A stretch of 64,000 nucleotides of DNA from Micropterix aruncella (GCA_944548615.1 OX155980.1:2227884-2291883), one strand, 5' to 3'. Positions 33,177 to 44,620 are shown, counted from the stretch's first letter. Notes: a model not told the origin generated them from the sequence alone. Made by a program: numbers and translations.

Positions 33177-33376
33177 NNNNNNNNNNNNNNNNNNNNNNNN
33201 NNNNNNNNNNNNNNNNNNNNNNNNNNNNNNNNNNNNNNNNNNNNNNNNNNNNNNNNNNNNNNNNNNNNNNNNNNNNNNNNNNNNNNNNNNNNNNNNNNNN
33301 NNNNNNNNNNNNNNNNNNNNNNNNNNNNNNNNNNNNNNNNNNNNNNNNNNNNNNNNNNNNNNNNNNNNNNNNNNNN
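33177..33376. other. Assembly gap (200 N)
   Basis: All N; probably the collapsed remainder of the TA array. Confidence 1.
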
Positions 33377-33919
33377 AAGCGGTCGAACGACAACGTTTCT
33401 AACTAACGCTGCGTTAACGATGAGAGATATATGATTTAGTTCTAGAGAAAAGTTGTAGAGCTTGATAATGCCTATAAAAAAGTCAGCGACAGCATATGTC
33501 TTACTTTTTTATTTAAGCCACAAAAAGTAGTATTTTACATAAAAAAAATAATTTAAATCGTTAGGTCATGTTTATTGGTCATATTATCAACAATTATGAA
33601 TTCTTATGAAAATAAGTAAATTTATCGTCTCAAGTGTTTAAAACAAAAGACTTTCCCTTCCCACTGCATACAATTTCCCTTTTACTGCATAAATAGTTAA
33701 AGAGACAATACGCTCACAAATAAGACACTCACAAATAACGGTATTATAGTCAAATTGGCATCCAAATACATACATACATATGCAGTAAAAATATAACCCT
33801 TCTTTTGGCAGTCAGGAAATAAATCATAGCACTCAGTACTAACCGAACCACACTCATAATTTCATCACAGGTAAAAAGTTTTACTGCCCAACGAAGTGGG
33901 CTCGGGTCAGCTAGTCGTA
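33377..33919 (+). mobile_element. Helitron-like 3' end (boundary at 33919)
   Basis: GCCCAACGAAGTGGGC forms a 5-bp hairpin, followed 7 bases later by CAGCTAG and a host T at 33920. This is a Helitron 3' terminus, similar to common lepidopteran and other insect families. The 5' end is not identified; sequence upstream to the gap is AT-rich and may or may not belong to it. Confidence 0.55.
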
Positions 33920-35164
33920 TAAAAAATTGATATTAAAGTACGCGGAATAGATACTATAAGGAAGCAGGTTGTAAGGCGATTTTGTGATGCCCAGGCTTAG
34001 CATTTTCTTCTTTTATTAGTCTTGTTTATGTCAACATGTTTTCTACTCTACAATTTAGTATCTTCCTGTTTAATATCTTCTTTATGCTTAATATCAGCTC
34101 TAAATTCACATTATTATTGTCATTATCAGTGGTAACTGTAAATGGCTCTAAGCTTCCTATTTTTGTTCACTACAAAATTATTGGCTGTAAGTTATCCTTG
34201 AGAAAATAAAATAAATAAATAAATAGTAAGTATGCGTTGAAGGGCTCGTTTAGTCGATATTAAATTGAATTTATATTAGTTCACCTGCCTGGATAGCCGA
34301 ATTTTAGATATAATGCAAAGCATAACCACGACATTATTCAAACCCTTCAAATAGTCCAGTCAACCAAAAGCTGTAGATGGAAATACTAGAAGGAACAAAA
34401 TTTTTGACTTTGGGAGGTAAACTAATTACAAAATTAAATGTACCCTAAGATTGATTCTATCAATTTTATTGACTATATCGCTACCTTGCATAGTTTTCCC
34501 GGATATCCGCCCTCAACTAACGTTATTTCAAAAAAATGCTTTTGTATTTTGACTGATTTGTCTAGCTTCGGCTCTTAGTCTTATGAAAAAATCTAGAGAA
34601 ATAAGATGTATATGATTTTCTTAAAGAATACAAAATTTATTGTTATTTTATCTTTAACCATTTTTTAATTTTTACTTTATGTATAAATTCTTAACTTTAT
34701 GTATAAATTTTTAACTTTATGTATAAATTCCGAGATTCTGCAGAAAAATAAACCTTCGTTTTTTCGATATTACACTGCTGTAACTCTATATATAAGCCAA
34801 CATATACGTATTTATGTATATGTTTACATAATATATACTTTATATAAGCAGCAAATAAAGAAAATATTTGTTTGTATTATGTATTTGTTTAATAATATAT
34901 GTTTGTATATTTTCATGTACATATGTACCTATATAATCCTTCGAAAGTAATATTGTTTGGTGTCGTGGATACTATATTGACACATTGAATTTAGTGGAGC
35001 TACTTTGAGACCTATATCATACTATGTTTTTTTAAAAATAATAATCAAATTTATTTTTTTTGAGGATCGCTAAATAGTTATTGTTTTTTAGTAGCCATAA
35101 TAACCCTCTGCATAATAATGTCCTTTGCATAATAACCCTGTAATAATGCTTGTATTGAATACAA
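33920..35164. other. AT-rich stretch, one 22-bp tandem repeat
   Basis: Three tandem units of TTAACTTTATGTATAAATTC at about 34672-34730. No coding or element signature elsewhere. Confidence 0.5.
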
Positions 35165-35520
35165 TACTGTGCTGCAGTGCCATCTAGTAGCAAATTACAA
35201 TAAAGTAAATAGCGCGACAATATTATGCGTGCTGAAATGTCTATGTATACCAATCTTCATGGCGATCGGTTTAGCAATATAAGTTTATGTGCTGCAGTGT
35301 CATCTGGTGGCAAGTTACGATAAAGTTAATAGCTCGAAAATATTATTCGTGCTCAAATGTCTATGGATAACAATTTTCATTGGGATCGGTTGAGCGGTAT
35401 AGAAGTTGACGTGTCCACGAAAAAATATATATTGTGCCAGCTTTCATGGTGATCGGTCAAACAGAGTCTATCAAGCTCCAACAGACAGACAGATGGATAT
35501 ACTAACATCTATGTTTATAT
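35165..35520. repeat. Dispersed repeat with a 120-bp internal tandem duplication
   Basis: GTGCTGCAGTGCCATCTAGT at 35169 and GTGCTGCAGTGTCATCTGGT at 35290 start two diverged copies of a ~120-bp unit; both contain GCTCAAATGTCTATGGA-like text. It ends with CAACAGACAGACAGATGG, a motif frequent at insect repeat ends. 35521-35665 is unassigned. Confidence 0.75.
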
Positions 35521-35665
35521 GTAAATTGTATATAGATAATTATTTTTAGAGCTAATCATGTTGAATGACATTGTTAAATAAAATTATGTTGCTAAAAAAA
35601 CTGTTACGTTCTTGAACTTAATATTCGTTACAATAGGAACTTCAAGAAGAATAAAAAATAACAAC

Positions 35666-37735
35666 TTGGGTTGTCGACTACAACGGGCAAGCCCGTCACC
35701 TCAGGAAGTTTTAACGATTAGTCGTTCGATCTCCCTGGAGTGAACGTAGAAGACTTGGGACGAAAAAAGTCCACCATCTAGCTACGTCACAACCCGTAAG
35801 AGGCCAACGCCTTAACCGCGAGATTGCCAGGGATGTTACTTGGCGGGCCGACACTCGCGCCCTTACTTCCAATTATGACCAGATTACTCCGGTCTCTCGA
35901 TTGGTTCCGAGTTCGAGGTCGCTTGCGCGGTCCTCTTCCTTACGAAGCGGTGAAACGGTGTATACCGAATCTATCGCGGACCACAGCGTCCTTTGCCCGG
36001 CTGTTCACCCAGGATCGTATGGCCGATGGTCGTTTCAAGAGCAGTCGCCGTAAGGTCCGCAACCACCCCTGCTCTATAGGAAGCAGTACTGCTTCCAGTC
36101 TCCCCCGACTGTTAGTCAGAGTGGGAGCTAACGGGCCCATGATGAGGTAGCCACGATGACCCATGTGTTCAGGGTCGGTCACACTCACGGGTCAACACCC
36201 ATCCGATGGCCTCCACGCATGGAGTGCGAACCTGGGTAGGACACTGGGTCAACTAGTCTCCCCTGGGAGTCAAACCTCTGGCGCTCCTGGACGGTCTGCG
36301 CACCGAGCGGCGCAAGCCAATCGATTGTGCTCTCCGACTGACAGTCGGGGGAGTCTGGGAACTGTATTGTTTCCTATAGAGCGGGGGTGGTTGCCTACCT
36401 TACGGTGACTGCTCTTGAAATGACCATTGGCCATCCGATCCCGGTTCAGAGTCGGGCAAAGGACGCCTTGGTCTCTTGCGGGTTGTGACGTAGCTAGACG
36501 TTGGATTGTATTGTCCAAAATCTTCTGCGCTCACTGCAGGGCGATAGAACGAATAATCGTTAAAACGTCCTGTGGTGACGGGTTCGCCCGTTGTAGTCGA
36601 CACCGCAAGATGTTAGTCAGAGTGGGAGCTAATGGGCCCATGCTGGGTTGGCCATGATGATCCATGTGTTCAGGGTCGGTCACACTCACGGGTCAACACC
36701 TATCCGACGGCCTCCACGCACGAGGTGCGAACCTGGGTAGGACGTTCGGGCGAAGGACCTCCCCTGGGAATCAAACCTCTGGCGCTCCTGGACGGTCTGC
36801 GCACCGTGCGGCGCAAGCCAATCGATTGTGCACTCCGACTAACAGTCGGGGGAGTCTGGAAGCTGTATTGTTTCCTATAGAGCGGGGGTGGTTGCGTACC
36901 TTACGGCGACTGCTCTTGAAATGACCATTGGCCATCCGATTCCGGGTTAGAGACGGGCAAAGGACGCCATGGTCCGCGATAGATTCGGTATTCACCGTTT
37001 CACCGCTTCGTAAGGGAGAGGACCGCGCAAGCGACCTCGAACTCGGAACCAATCGAGAGACCGGAGAAATCTGGTCACAATTGGTAGTAAGGGCGCGAGT
37101 GTCGCCCGCCATGTAGCATTCCTGGCTATCTCGCGGTAAGGCGTTGGTCTCTTACGGGTTGTGGCGAAGCTTGATGGCGGATTGTCTTTTGTCCAAAGTC
37201 TTCTACGCTCACTCCAGGGAGATAGAACGACTAATCGTTAAAACTCCCTGTGGTGACGGGCTCGCCCGTTGTAGTCGACAACCCAAGATGTTAGTCAGAG
37301 TGGTTAGGGCGCGAGTGTCCGGCCCGCCAGGTAACATAACTGGCTATCTCGCGGTAAGGCGTTGGTCTCTAACGGGTTGTGCCGTAGCTAGACGCTGGAT
37401 TGTTTTGTCCAAAGTCTTCTAAGCTCAATCCAGGGAGATAGACGACTAATCGTTAAAACTCCATGTGGTGACGGGCTCGCCCGTTGTAGTCAACAACCCA
37501 AGTTGTTAGTCAGAGTGCACAGTCGATTGGCTTACGCCGCACGGTGCGCAAACCGTCCAGGAGTGCCAGAAGTTTGATTCCCAGGGAAAACTGACCAAGG
37601 ACAGAGTCCTACCCAGGCTCGCACTTCATGCGTGGAGTCCGTCGGATGGTTGTTGACCCGTGAGTGTGACCAACCCCGAACAGAATGGGTCTTCGTGGCC
37701 AACCCAGCAAGGGCCCATTAACTCCCAATAAAAAC
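35666..37735. repeat. GC-rich modular repeat, 2-kb rearranged cluster
   Basis: 35666-36111 is a minus copy (tail, centre). At 36112 TTAGTCAGAGTG joins it to a plus leading module (GGAGCTAACGGGCCC), continuing as a plus copy truncated in its centre, to 36610. A second TTAGTCAGAGTG at 36613 starts another full plus unit to about 37288. A third at 37291 leads into mid-unit sequence (GTTAGGGCGCGAGTG). A fourth at 37506 leads into a minus leading module ending GGGCCCATTAACTCCC. Frames of 60-113 codons are open on both strands throughout and match only one another. Confidence 0.9.
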
Positions 37736-38877
37736 ACAGTAATACGGTAGGTGTGCGTTACTCCTTTTAATAAACCCTCCCCTTCCTCACTTCCCGGTAG
37801 AGGCAATCATCTCTCTCAGTTTAGCCGGACTATTTCAAAAGAATGCACTCGCTAGTTTATCGCCGACTCGTTGGATATAGTAAATGGTTGACTGTAAGAT
37901 ATCGCTACAGCGATAAGTCCGCCATTTGTTCTTAAAATTGTCTTTTTTATAAAACCAGCGTAATATTTATTAAGTTATGTTTTTAAAGCACAACTATTCT
38001 ATTCTATTCTATTTAGTACATAGTACATATTTATTTGTTATAATTAATTAACTAATAGGTAGACCAATATTACGTATTTCAATTAGTAATGTTGATATCA
38101 CGAAAACTGTATTTTTAAGTCGTTATTTTGGGCGATTTGTCGACCTTCCTCCAATTGCAGCGAGAATCATTTATCGACTTTACGAATGCAATTTTGCGTC
38201 GCTTTTCTATCGAAAATAGTATATTTTGGCAGCGATATGTATTTGCCCTCGCTCTGTTTTATTTTGGAAGATATCTGTATTTTCTGAGCTTCAAAGTTAA
38301 AACGGAATATTATAATTATTCAACGTTTCTAGAGAAGGAAAACTGGAAAACCGCCATTTCTCACTAAGTTTTTGTAGTGTCGTCTGATTAACTTGCGTTG
38401 CAAAAAACATCGTTTGGAAATAGGTGATTGTTTTGTATTCATGGGATATGTTGATTTATGTTATTTATTTAAAAAAATAACGGATCACCTATTTTTTTTT
38501 TCATTCATAGGCATTTTTTTAAAAAAATTTAAATACTTTATTTATTTTCTGTACATTTAGCCTCATTACTGCCAATATTATCAATACCTCAAAAAAATGA
38601 AGACGCAAATGTAGCAAATGCTTAGTACCACCTAACTAGGACTACATAAACTGTCCCGTATCTAGGCAGGTCAGAGTAAATAATTAAAATAAACAATAAC
38701 AATTATGTGATAATTAACCTAATGAACTTAAAAAACGTTTAATTTTTATAATTAATGGCTGTGCTTAATTAAGATTTAATAATATATTTTAATAAATAAC
38801 ACTATAATACAAATCAATATACAAAATTTGTAAGAATAATACAATGTAGGTATATACCTAATCGTATTTATTCACAT
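37736..38877. other. Unassigned stretch
   Basis: AT-rich. A 79-codon frame (38128-38367) resembles nothing known. CCACCTAACTAGGACTAC near 38630 belongs to the short dispersed motif also seen at 18390, 50540 and 56490. Confidence 0.4.
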
Positions 38878-39347
38878 AGTAGTAGTAGTAGTAGTAGTAG
38901 TAGTAGATAGAGTGGGGGGCTTGTTTCCAGCCCTTGTTGTCACCTAGATCTGTAAGGCCTTTTGTAACTACCCACTATGTGGTTAGGTCAGTGGTAAGCT
39001 AGTAGCCCGGTACTTCTTGTCAGTCCAAGTAGATCACTGACCTTCAAGTTGGGCAGATCGCTGGGATCGAGAAATGCTCGTTCCAGTAAACTGTGTCTTT
39101 TGGCGGCGAGCCCTGGACAGCGGCCAACAATGTGTATGCTGTCTTCAGGTTCCTCGCCACATATTCGGCAGTCCTTGCTTTTGGTCAAGCCAAGGTTGAA
39201 TAGATGAGCTCTAAGGGTCGTGTGTCCGGTGAGGAGACCGATAGTGGTTCTAAGGTTCTTCTTGCTCATGTCAAGTAGGGCCTTGGTTTTCTTCTGTAGT
39301 AGTTGCTCCATCATGGCTTTTGCCTGGCGACATCCCTGGCTTTGCAC
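38878..39347 (-). pseudogene. LINE ORF2 C-terminal fragment with (CTA)n tail
   Basis: The minus frame 39347-38988 encodes GCRQAKAMMEQ, RTTIGLLTGHTTLRAHLFNLGL, then the zinc motif CRICGEEPEDSIHIVGRC. This is the arrangement found after the RNase H or RT domain in I- and R1-group LINEs. The element's 3' end is marked by a (CTA)n tail (AGT on the plus strand, 38878-38906). 5'-truncated at about 39347. Confidence 0.85.
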
Positions 39348-39579
39348 ATATACATAAGTAAATACGATATTAATAAATAATAAATGCTATAAAAGTATTT
39401 ATTTTATTTTATTATAATACAATAAATATGTTAGATAAACTGTAAACTCTTTGACGTACAGGTGATTGTCGTTTATAATGTGGATTGCTATAGCCGAGCG
39501 CTCCCATCAAAGCTTTATAAATATTTTACAATAATTAAATCTATTTCCAAATTAGTTTTTAATAATTACAATATTAAAC

Positions 39580-40200
39580 TTAAAAGTACCAAAAGGAAAG
39601 TAATTTTTAATAGATTACTTCTCTGCTTAACATTATTGCTTCACCCCTCAAATGAATGGCGATTAGCTCGGGTTGCCTACGGCAAAATGTATATAAATTT
39701 ATATTTACGTTTACATTTACATTTACATAGAGCGGGGTTTACTATAGAGCTATAGCATTACTATAGAGCGGATTACTATAGAGCGGCGCACATTTACATT
39801 TATATTTACATTTATGTACATTTTGTATTCCTTCTTGCCGTAGGCAACCATTAATGGTCGCCTCACATACGAGGGGTCTACGTCATGTTAGTCAATTTTT
39901 GACGGAATGCAAAACCGAAGACAGCCGACAGCACAACTTTTGATCCAGTGCGGTTTTTGCAATCAATAATTTGAGTATCGATCTGAAAGCAAGATATCGG
40001 TCGTTACAATGCTATATCGTTGGCGAGTGTTCGTAACACCAAATAAAACGATTTCAATCGCTAAAAACGATCCAATCGCTAAAGAATTGGCAATGTTCCA
40101 GCAATACCCTGTTGTTATACCGTTTGATATGTGCATAGGTTAGTTGGTACTTACGAGTACTTACCTACTAGTGATTCTGTTGGTTGTTGTTTTCTGATAT
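39580..40200 (-). repeat. Inverted partner of 45925-46330, interrupted by a MITE
   Basis: Near-identical to the reverse complement of 45925-46330. Shared landmarks: ACCAACAGAATCACTAGTAG, AACAACAGGGTATTGC, GATATCTTGCTTTCAGATCG. A small MITE (39671-39850) interrupts this copy. The partner lies immediately upstream of the LINE endonuclease relic at 46.4 kb, so this may be non-coding sequence of that same LINE family. Confidence 0.85.
39671..39850. mobile_element. 180-bp MITE with GTTGCCTACGGCAA ends
   Basis: Left end GGTTGCCTACGGCAA and right end TTGCCGTAGGCAACC are perfect inverted complements. The interior is TTTACATTTACA-rich with three ATAGAGCGG units. It interrupts the inverted repeat at 39580-40200, whose 45.9-kb partner lacks it, which confirms insertion. 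Confidence 0.85.
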
Positions 40201-40490
40201 GTAGCATGGATTAAGTTTCTTCTAATAATATACTCTAATTTATAAACCTCTACATATTAATATAAGATTTGTATTACAAATAATATACTCGTAGTTATTA
40301 CTATAAAATGGGAATGACAATTAGAGATTTTGTGTGCATCTGTTCGTGTAAAAGCTATTAGTTGGCTGAACCATTGATTATATGTGCCATTCGATTGCTC
40401 AATGCTTTAGTACGTTTTGGAATCCTTTTACGCTGGCGACATACAGATGGCTCTGATAGACTTGTCCGAAGAAACTAATGGCAATTTATA

Positions 40491-40689
40491 AATAGGATAG
40501 AAAACGAATTTACCGCGTGAAATTTGTAGGACCCGACGTTTCGGTGACGTTGCAGCCGCCGAGTCCAGTCTACCCTAGACAACGGCGGCTGCAACGTCAC
40601 CGAAACGTCGGGTCCTACAAATTTCACGCGGTAAATTCGTTTTCTATCCTATTTATAATGTCAAACAACCGCGATAGTCTTCGATTTTA
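40491..40689 (+). mobile_element. Penelope family 2 minimal copy: hairpin of terminal-repeat pieces
   Basis: Flanked by a 13-bp duplication TAATGGCAATTTA (40478-40490 and 40690-40702). The left arm is the terminal repeat inverted, ending GCAGCCGCCG at 40561. The right arm repeats it in forward orientation and adds the AATGTCAAACAACCGCG tail. Contains no coding sequence, so it was mobilised in trans or is an extreme truncation with inversion. 40201-40477 is unassigned. Confidence 0.85.
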
Positions 40690-40789
40690 TAATGGCAATT
40701 TATTTTGTCATCTATAATAACATTAAAAATATATTTTTTAAAACAGTAGGTACTGATTAAAACCCAATAATTTAACTTGATGATTTCCC

Positions 40790-41385
40790 GTGAGGTGAGC
40801 GCAGAAGACTTATGACAAATCATTCCACCGTCAAGCTCCGCCACATGCCCGAAAGAGGCCAACGCCTTTTCCGCGAGATAGCCGGATATGTTACCCAGCG
40901 GGCTTACACTCACGCCCTTACTTCCAATTGTGACCAGATTACTCCGGTCTCTCGATTGGTTCCGAGTTCGAGGTCGCTTGCGCGGTCCTCTCCCTTACGA
41001 AGCGGTGAAACGGTGTATACCGAATCTATCGCGGACCACAGCGTCCTTTGCCCGGCTGTTCACCCAGGATCGGTTGGCCGATGGTCGTTTCGAGAGCAGT
41101 CGCCGTAAGGTCCGCAACCACCCCCGCTCTATAGGAAACAGTACTGCTTCCAGACTCCCCCGACTTTTAGTCAGAGTGTACAGTCGATTGGCTTACGCCG
41201 CACGGTGCGCAGACCGTCCAGGAGCGCCAGAAGTTTGATTCCCAGGGGAAACTGACCAAGGCCAGAGTCCTACCCAGCCTCGCACTTCATTCGTGGAGGC
41301 CGTCGGATGGGTGTTGACCCGTGAGTGTGACCAACCCTGAACAGAATGGGTCTTCGTGGCCAACTCAGCAAGGGCCCATTAACAC
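40790..41385 (-). repeat. GC-rich modular repeat, subfamily A, all three modules
   Basis: In minus orientation: tail (CCCGTGAGGTGAGCGCAGAAG), centre to CCCCCGACTTTTAGTCAGAGTG at 41178, and leading module ending AAGGGCCCATTAACAC. This is one of the cleanest copies and a good reference for the family. Confidence 0.88.
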
Positions 41386-41506
41386 ATGGTAACAATAATA
41401 ACATTTCATTATTAGTCATTTCTATCACATTCTTTATATAGGCTGATTACATCATAGAAATAATACAGAGATATATATATAACGCGATATATATATATAT
41501 ATATAT

Positions 41507-43182
41507 CTGCCGTGTTATGACTATACCACGTAACCCGCGAAACACTGAACTGAGATAATCGCTCTTAAAGTTTTTAACAGATCTATCCGTTTTATTCCTA
41601 AACTACACCATAAATTTTCTTGGGGTATTTTTCATATCATAGATCATTTAAAGTTCTTCAAATCCTACCTACAAAAAAATACTCTATATTCAGTATAAGT
41701 ATTTTTAAATGATAAATATCTCTTTTTTCCCACAAATTCAATAGCAAACAGTGTACTTTATGATGACAATACCACGTATTATTGGGTTACGTGGTTTTGT
41801 AATTATAATATTAGAGTTTATTTTATTATTTATGGATATTAAAGCCTGTGTAGTCAATGGAAAAAAATCTTAGGTGTCTTTAGATTACTTAATATATATA
41901 TATATAATTTTCATATTAAAATTTTGTAAGAGTTTTTTATATTACCAAATATAAAAAAATAAGCAGACAGGCAATAAAATTAAGTAAAATTGCATAAAAA
42001 CACTTAGAAAGGTATGTGAAATATACATAAATTGTTTTTATTAAGTATAATAAATTATACAGTCATTTATAATATTATTACTTACTTACTATGCAGTTAC
42101 AAGTTACAGATTAGATTTAGTTTATTTTTTTTTACTTCTCGACCTCCTTCCAAACTATAATCATCTGGAAGGTTTTCATTAACTTCGAGGTTTTCAAAAA
42201 ACTCCCTACGTGAAGCGGGCATACATTTAGCCAACTTTAGGAGGTCTTCTTTTTTTCTTATTTATCCCTGAACACGAGTCCTGGTGATCCAGATCTGTTA
42301 AAGTGTGAACACTGATATCATTGCCTTTGGAGATTGCGTTCTGAAGCTTAATCTGCATAGATTTTTTGTATACATTTAACTCTAAAACTCTGCTTGCTCG
42401 TAAGCGTTCTTAGCGAATAGTTTTGTAGAACCTCTTCTAAATTCAACCACTTTTAGGTTTGAAATGTTGTATGACTTAGGGAACTTGACTGTCATCTCAT
42501 CTTAAAATTTCACGAAGTCTATATATCGGAGACTTTGCACCTCCAAATTGCGCCTAGAAGCTTTTATTTTCATCTGAAAATCTTCGTAGTCATACAGATC
42601 ACCAGCAGTGTTGATTTTTCGCGCAATACACGCATGAACGCTGTCGGCAGCCATAAAAGTATGACCTGGTTCCAAGTATGTAATTTTGATGGTTTCTACC
42701 TCAACGCTCATTGACTATTCTTAGTAATGCTGTCAACGAGTCATTGACTATTCTTAGTAATGCTGAGTACAGCGTTTTGTTTTTATTTTGCGAGGTACAA
42801 TTGTCCATGTAAAATATAACCTTAGTTAGGTTATATTCCAATTAGCCTGACTAACAGTGGGAATATTCAAAGTAATTGAATTGCCTCGGCGGGCTGCTGA
42901 GGCCCGCGCCGCGGCACGTGGTTTAGTCGTAATACGCTAGTACTATGGGCTGCGATATTTATTGCGATAAAACCCTATAATAGTGGTTTACGTATTTTAG
43001 TCATAATAATTTTAAAAAAAATTGGGTTACGTGGTTTGTCCACCACGTATATCTCGGGAATGAAACGTCATAATGAAAAAGTAATAATACAGTTATATAG
43101 TATTCGAAGAATAGAGTTGAATAAGCCTTATTCCGACAAAACCACGTAACCCGGGTTGCGTGGTTTTGTTGGAACACGGCAG
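41507..43182. mobile_element. Inverted-repeat DNA transposon carrying a DUF7869-like relic
   Basis: Left end CTGCCGTGTTATGACTATAC, right end reading inward CTGCCGTGTTCCAACAAAAC; both continue into CCACG(T/C)AACCC. Both flanks are AT repeats (ATATATAT), so a target duplication cannot be read exactly. ACCACGTAACCC or its complement recurs near the ends: 41525, 41772-41800, 43021-43045 and 43139-43163, as expected of transposase-binding subterminal sites. The coding relic is on the minus strand at 42130-42820. I do not know a named superfamily with these ends. Confidence 0.7.
42130..42820 (-). pseudogene. DUF7869-like (transposase-like) protein relic, C-terminal part
   Basis: Read on the minus strand from about 42820: FYMDNCTSQNKNKTLYSALL, a short duplicated stretch (LLRIVN twice), then KITYLEPGHTFMAADSVHAC, DLYDYEDFQMKIKASRRN and RYIDFVKF. 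An in-frame TAA at about 42501 follows, then MTVKFPKSYNISNL, EFRRGSTKLFAKNAYE, frame breaks, and finally KKEDLLKLAKCMPASRREFF to the end. DNC..QNKN and EPGHTFM..DS.H are motifs I recall from insect and cnidarian proteins with DUF7869, thought to be RNase H-fold-like. The N-terminal half is absent. A tandem duplication of about 31 bp (42710-42766) and the stop make it inactive. Confidence 0.65.
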
Positions 43183-43356
43183 ATATATATCTATTAGTCC
43201 ATCTGAACTTAGAGTTCGTAGTTATTACGTATTGATACCTTAGTACCAAATTAAAGAAATACGTATTTATGTAAATAATATTATATTTTTGTTATTATAT
43301 TTTTGTTTTATTTGAAGATAGGATAAAGTATCGGCGTATTTAGAGCGCCATCTTAA

Positions 43357-44062
43357 GAGGCCGTGTACGAAATCGATGTGGGCCGTGATACGTCTATAAT
43401 CAATGGTATAATATAACTATAGGTAGGTAGGATTTTCGGAGCCAAAGAGATACGTCCACCTTTTGGAAGCGCTCGGCGGGGACTAGCTGACTTGAGGCGT
43501 GAATCGTATCATAGGAGAGTACCAAACCGCGAGAATTAGATTGTTTTAAAAGACTTTATTGCCAATTTTAATTAATGTTTTGCATTTTTTTTGAGGAAAT
43601 GCATTGATATTGAACTAAACTTTATTTTTATTTTATGAACGAGAGTTCTAAAAGGCCAAAATCAAAAGCATTTCTTCGCCCATTTTCTAAAAATTTTGAC
43701 AAAGTTAAATATTTTTTTACTCAACAATTTTATATGAAAGTAGTAAAAAGTGATTCTCTTATTATATAGAGGACTTTCACAACAATACACTGTAATTTTT
43801 TATACCGTTTAGATGTCAAAACTATTCGTAAATATGTTATATTCTAATTACATCAAAAATTCACAAACAGTCGCCGGTTTAAGGTCAATTAATCAGAATT
43901 CTATAATAATTTTCAAAAAAGTAGCTCACTCATTAGACAATAATATAAATGATCTTTTATGATGTGCAATAAAACTTATAGAAATACAGCATTTTAACCT
44001 TAAATTCACTTCTGCAAAATTACGTAAAGTCACGGAATGCGCGAAATTTCGTGTACGGCCTC
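43357..44062. mobile_element. TTAA-flanked non-autonomous DNA transposon
   Basis: GAGGCCGTGTACGAAAT at 43357 and ATTTCGTGTACGGCCTC ending 44062 are perfect 17-bp inverted repeats, each bordered by TTAA (43353-43356, 44063-44066). TTAA target use is known for piggyBac and Kolobok elements; the ends do not begin with CCC as piggyBac usually does, which leans to Kolobok-like. No transposase. Confidence 0.85.
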
Positions 44063-44412
44063 TTAAATGCGCCGCCCTACTGTTATACCACGAACGCCAC
44101 CATATTGAACATAAGAGAAGATTATTAAATTAGTTTCGCAGTGAAATTCTACCTGCATCGTAGTACGGCATTGTGTAATCTAATACGCTATATATTCAAC
44201 GATTGAACGTATAGTGGACAGTGTTTCCCTCATGAAATCATATTTATTAAGTACGTAAAGTACTTCCGTTCAAATAATTTGCAGTTGTAGACATATAATG
44301 CTGTCGATTGTAGAAATGTTGCCATGGCTTGTGTTTCATTTGGGCACGACACATAAAAGATCGCCTCCTATGGATTAGGTCTCGCCCTTATAACTTCAGG
44401 GAGTCCAGTCGA

Positions 44413-44620
44413 CTATTTACTATACAAAAGAACCATGTCTGCGGCGACCCGTCGGGTGTGCAGAAAATATAAATTAAAATACTCGAGCCCATTCTCGTAT
44501 GTGTAAAAGCCCAGATTTTCTCTGTAATTTAATTGCCTTGCAAATAATTTCTGTAATCTTTCTACTTGGTCACTGTATGGCAAAGTTTGAGATCCAAGCA
44601 CTCTAGATCAAGTTCAGAGA
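44413..44620 (-). pseudogene. LINE ORF2 C-terminal fragment
   Basis: The minus frame reads YSDQVERLQKLFARQLNYRE followed by LGFYTYENGLEYFNLYFLHTRRVAADMVLLYS. VE.LQK.F.R.L and L..RR...D...LY are characteristic of the region after RT in jockey/CR1-group LINEs. Short remnant. 44067-44412 and 44621-44887 show nothing else. Confidence 0.65.

Noticed and set aside
35824..37422. Arg/Ser-rich frames of 60-113 codons recurring in the GC-rich repeats (for example RLRGPLPYEAVKRC)
   Set aside because: They match only one another because the DNA is repeated; other frames and the opposite strand are equally open, and copies differ by indels that ignore reading frame. I see no protein family or conserved motif.
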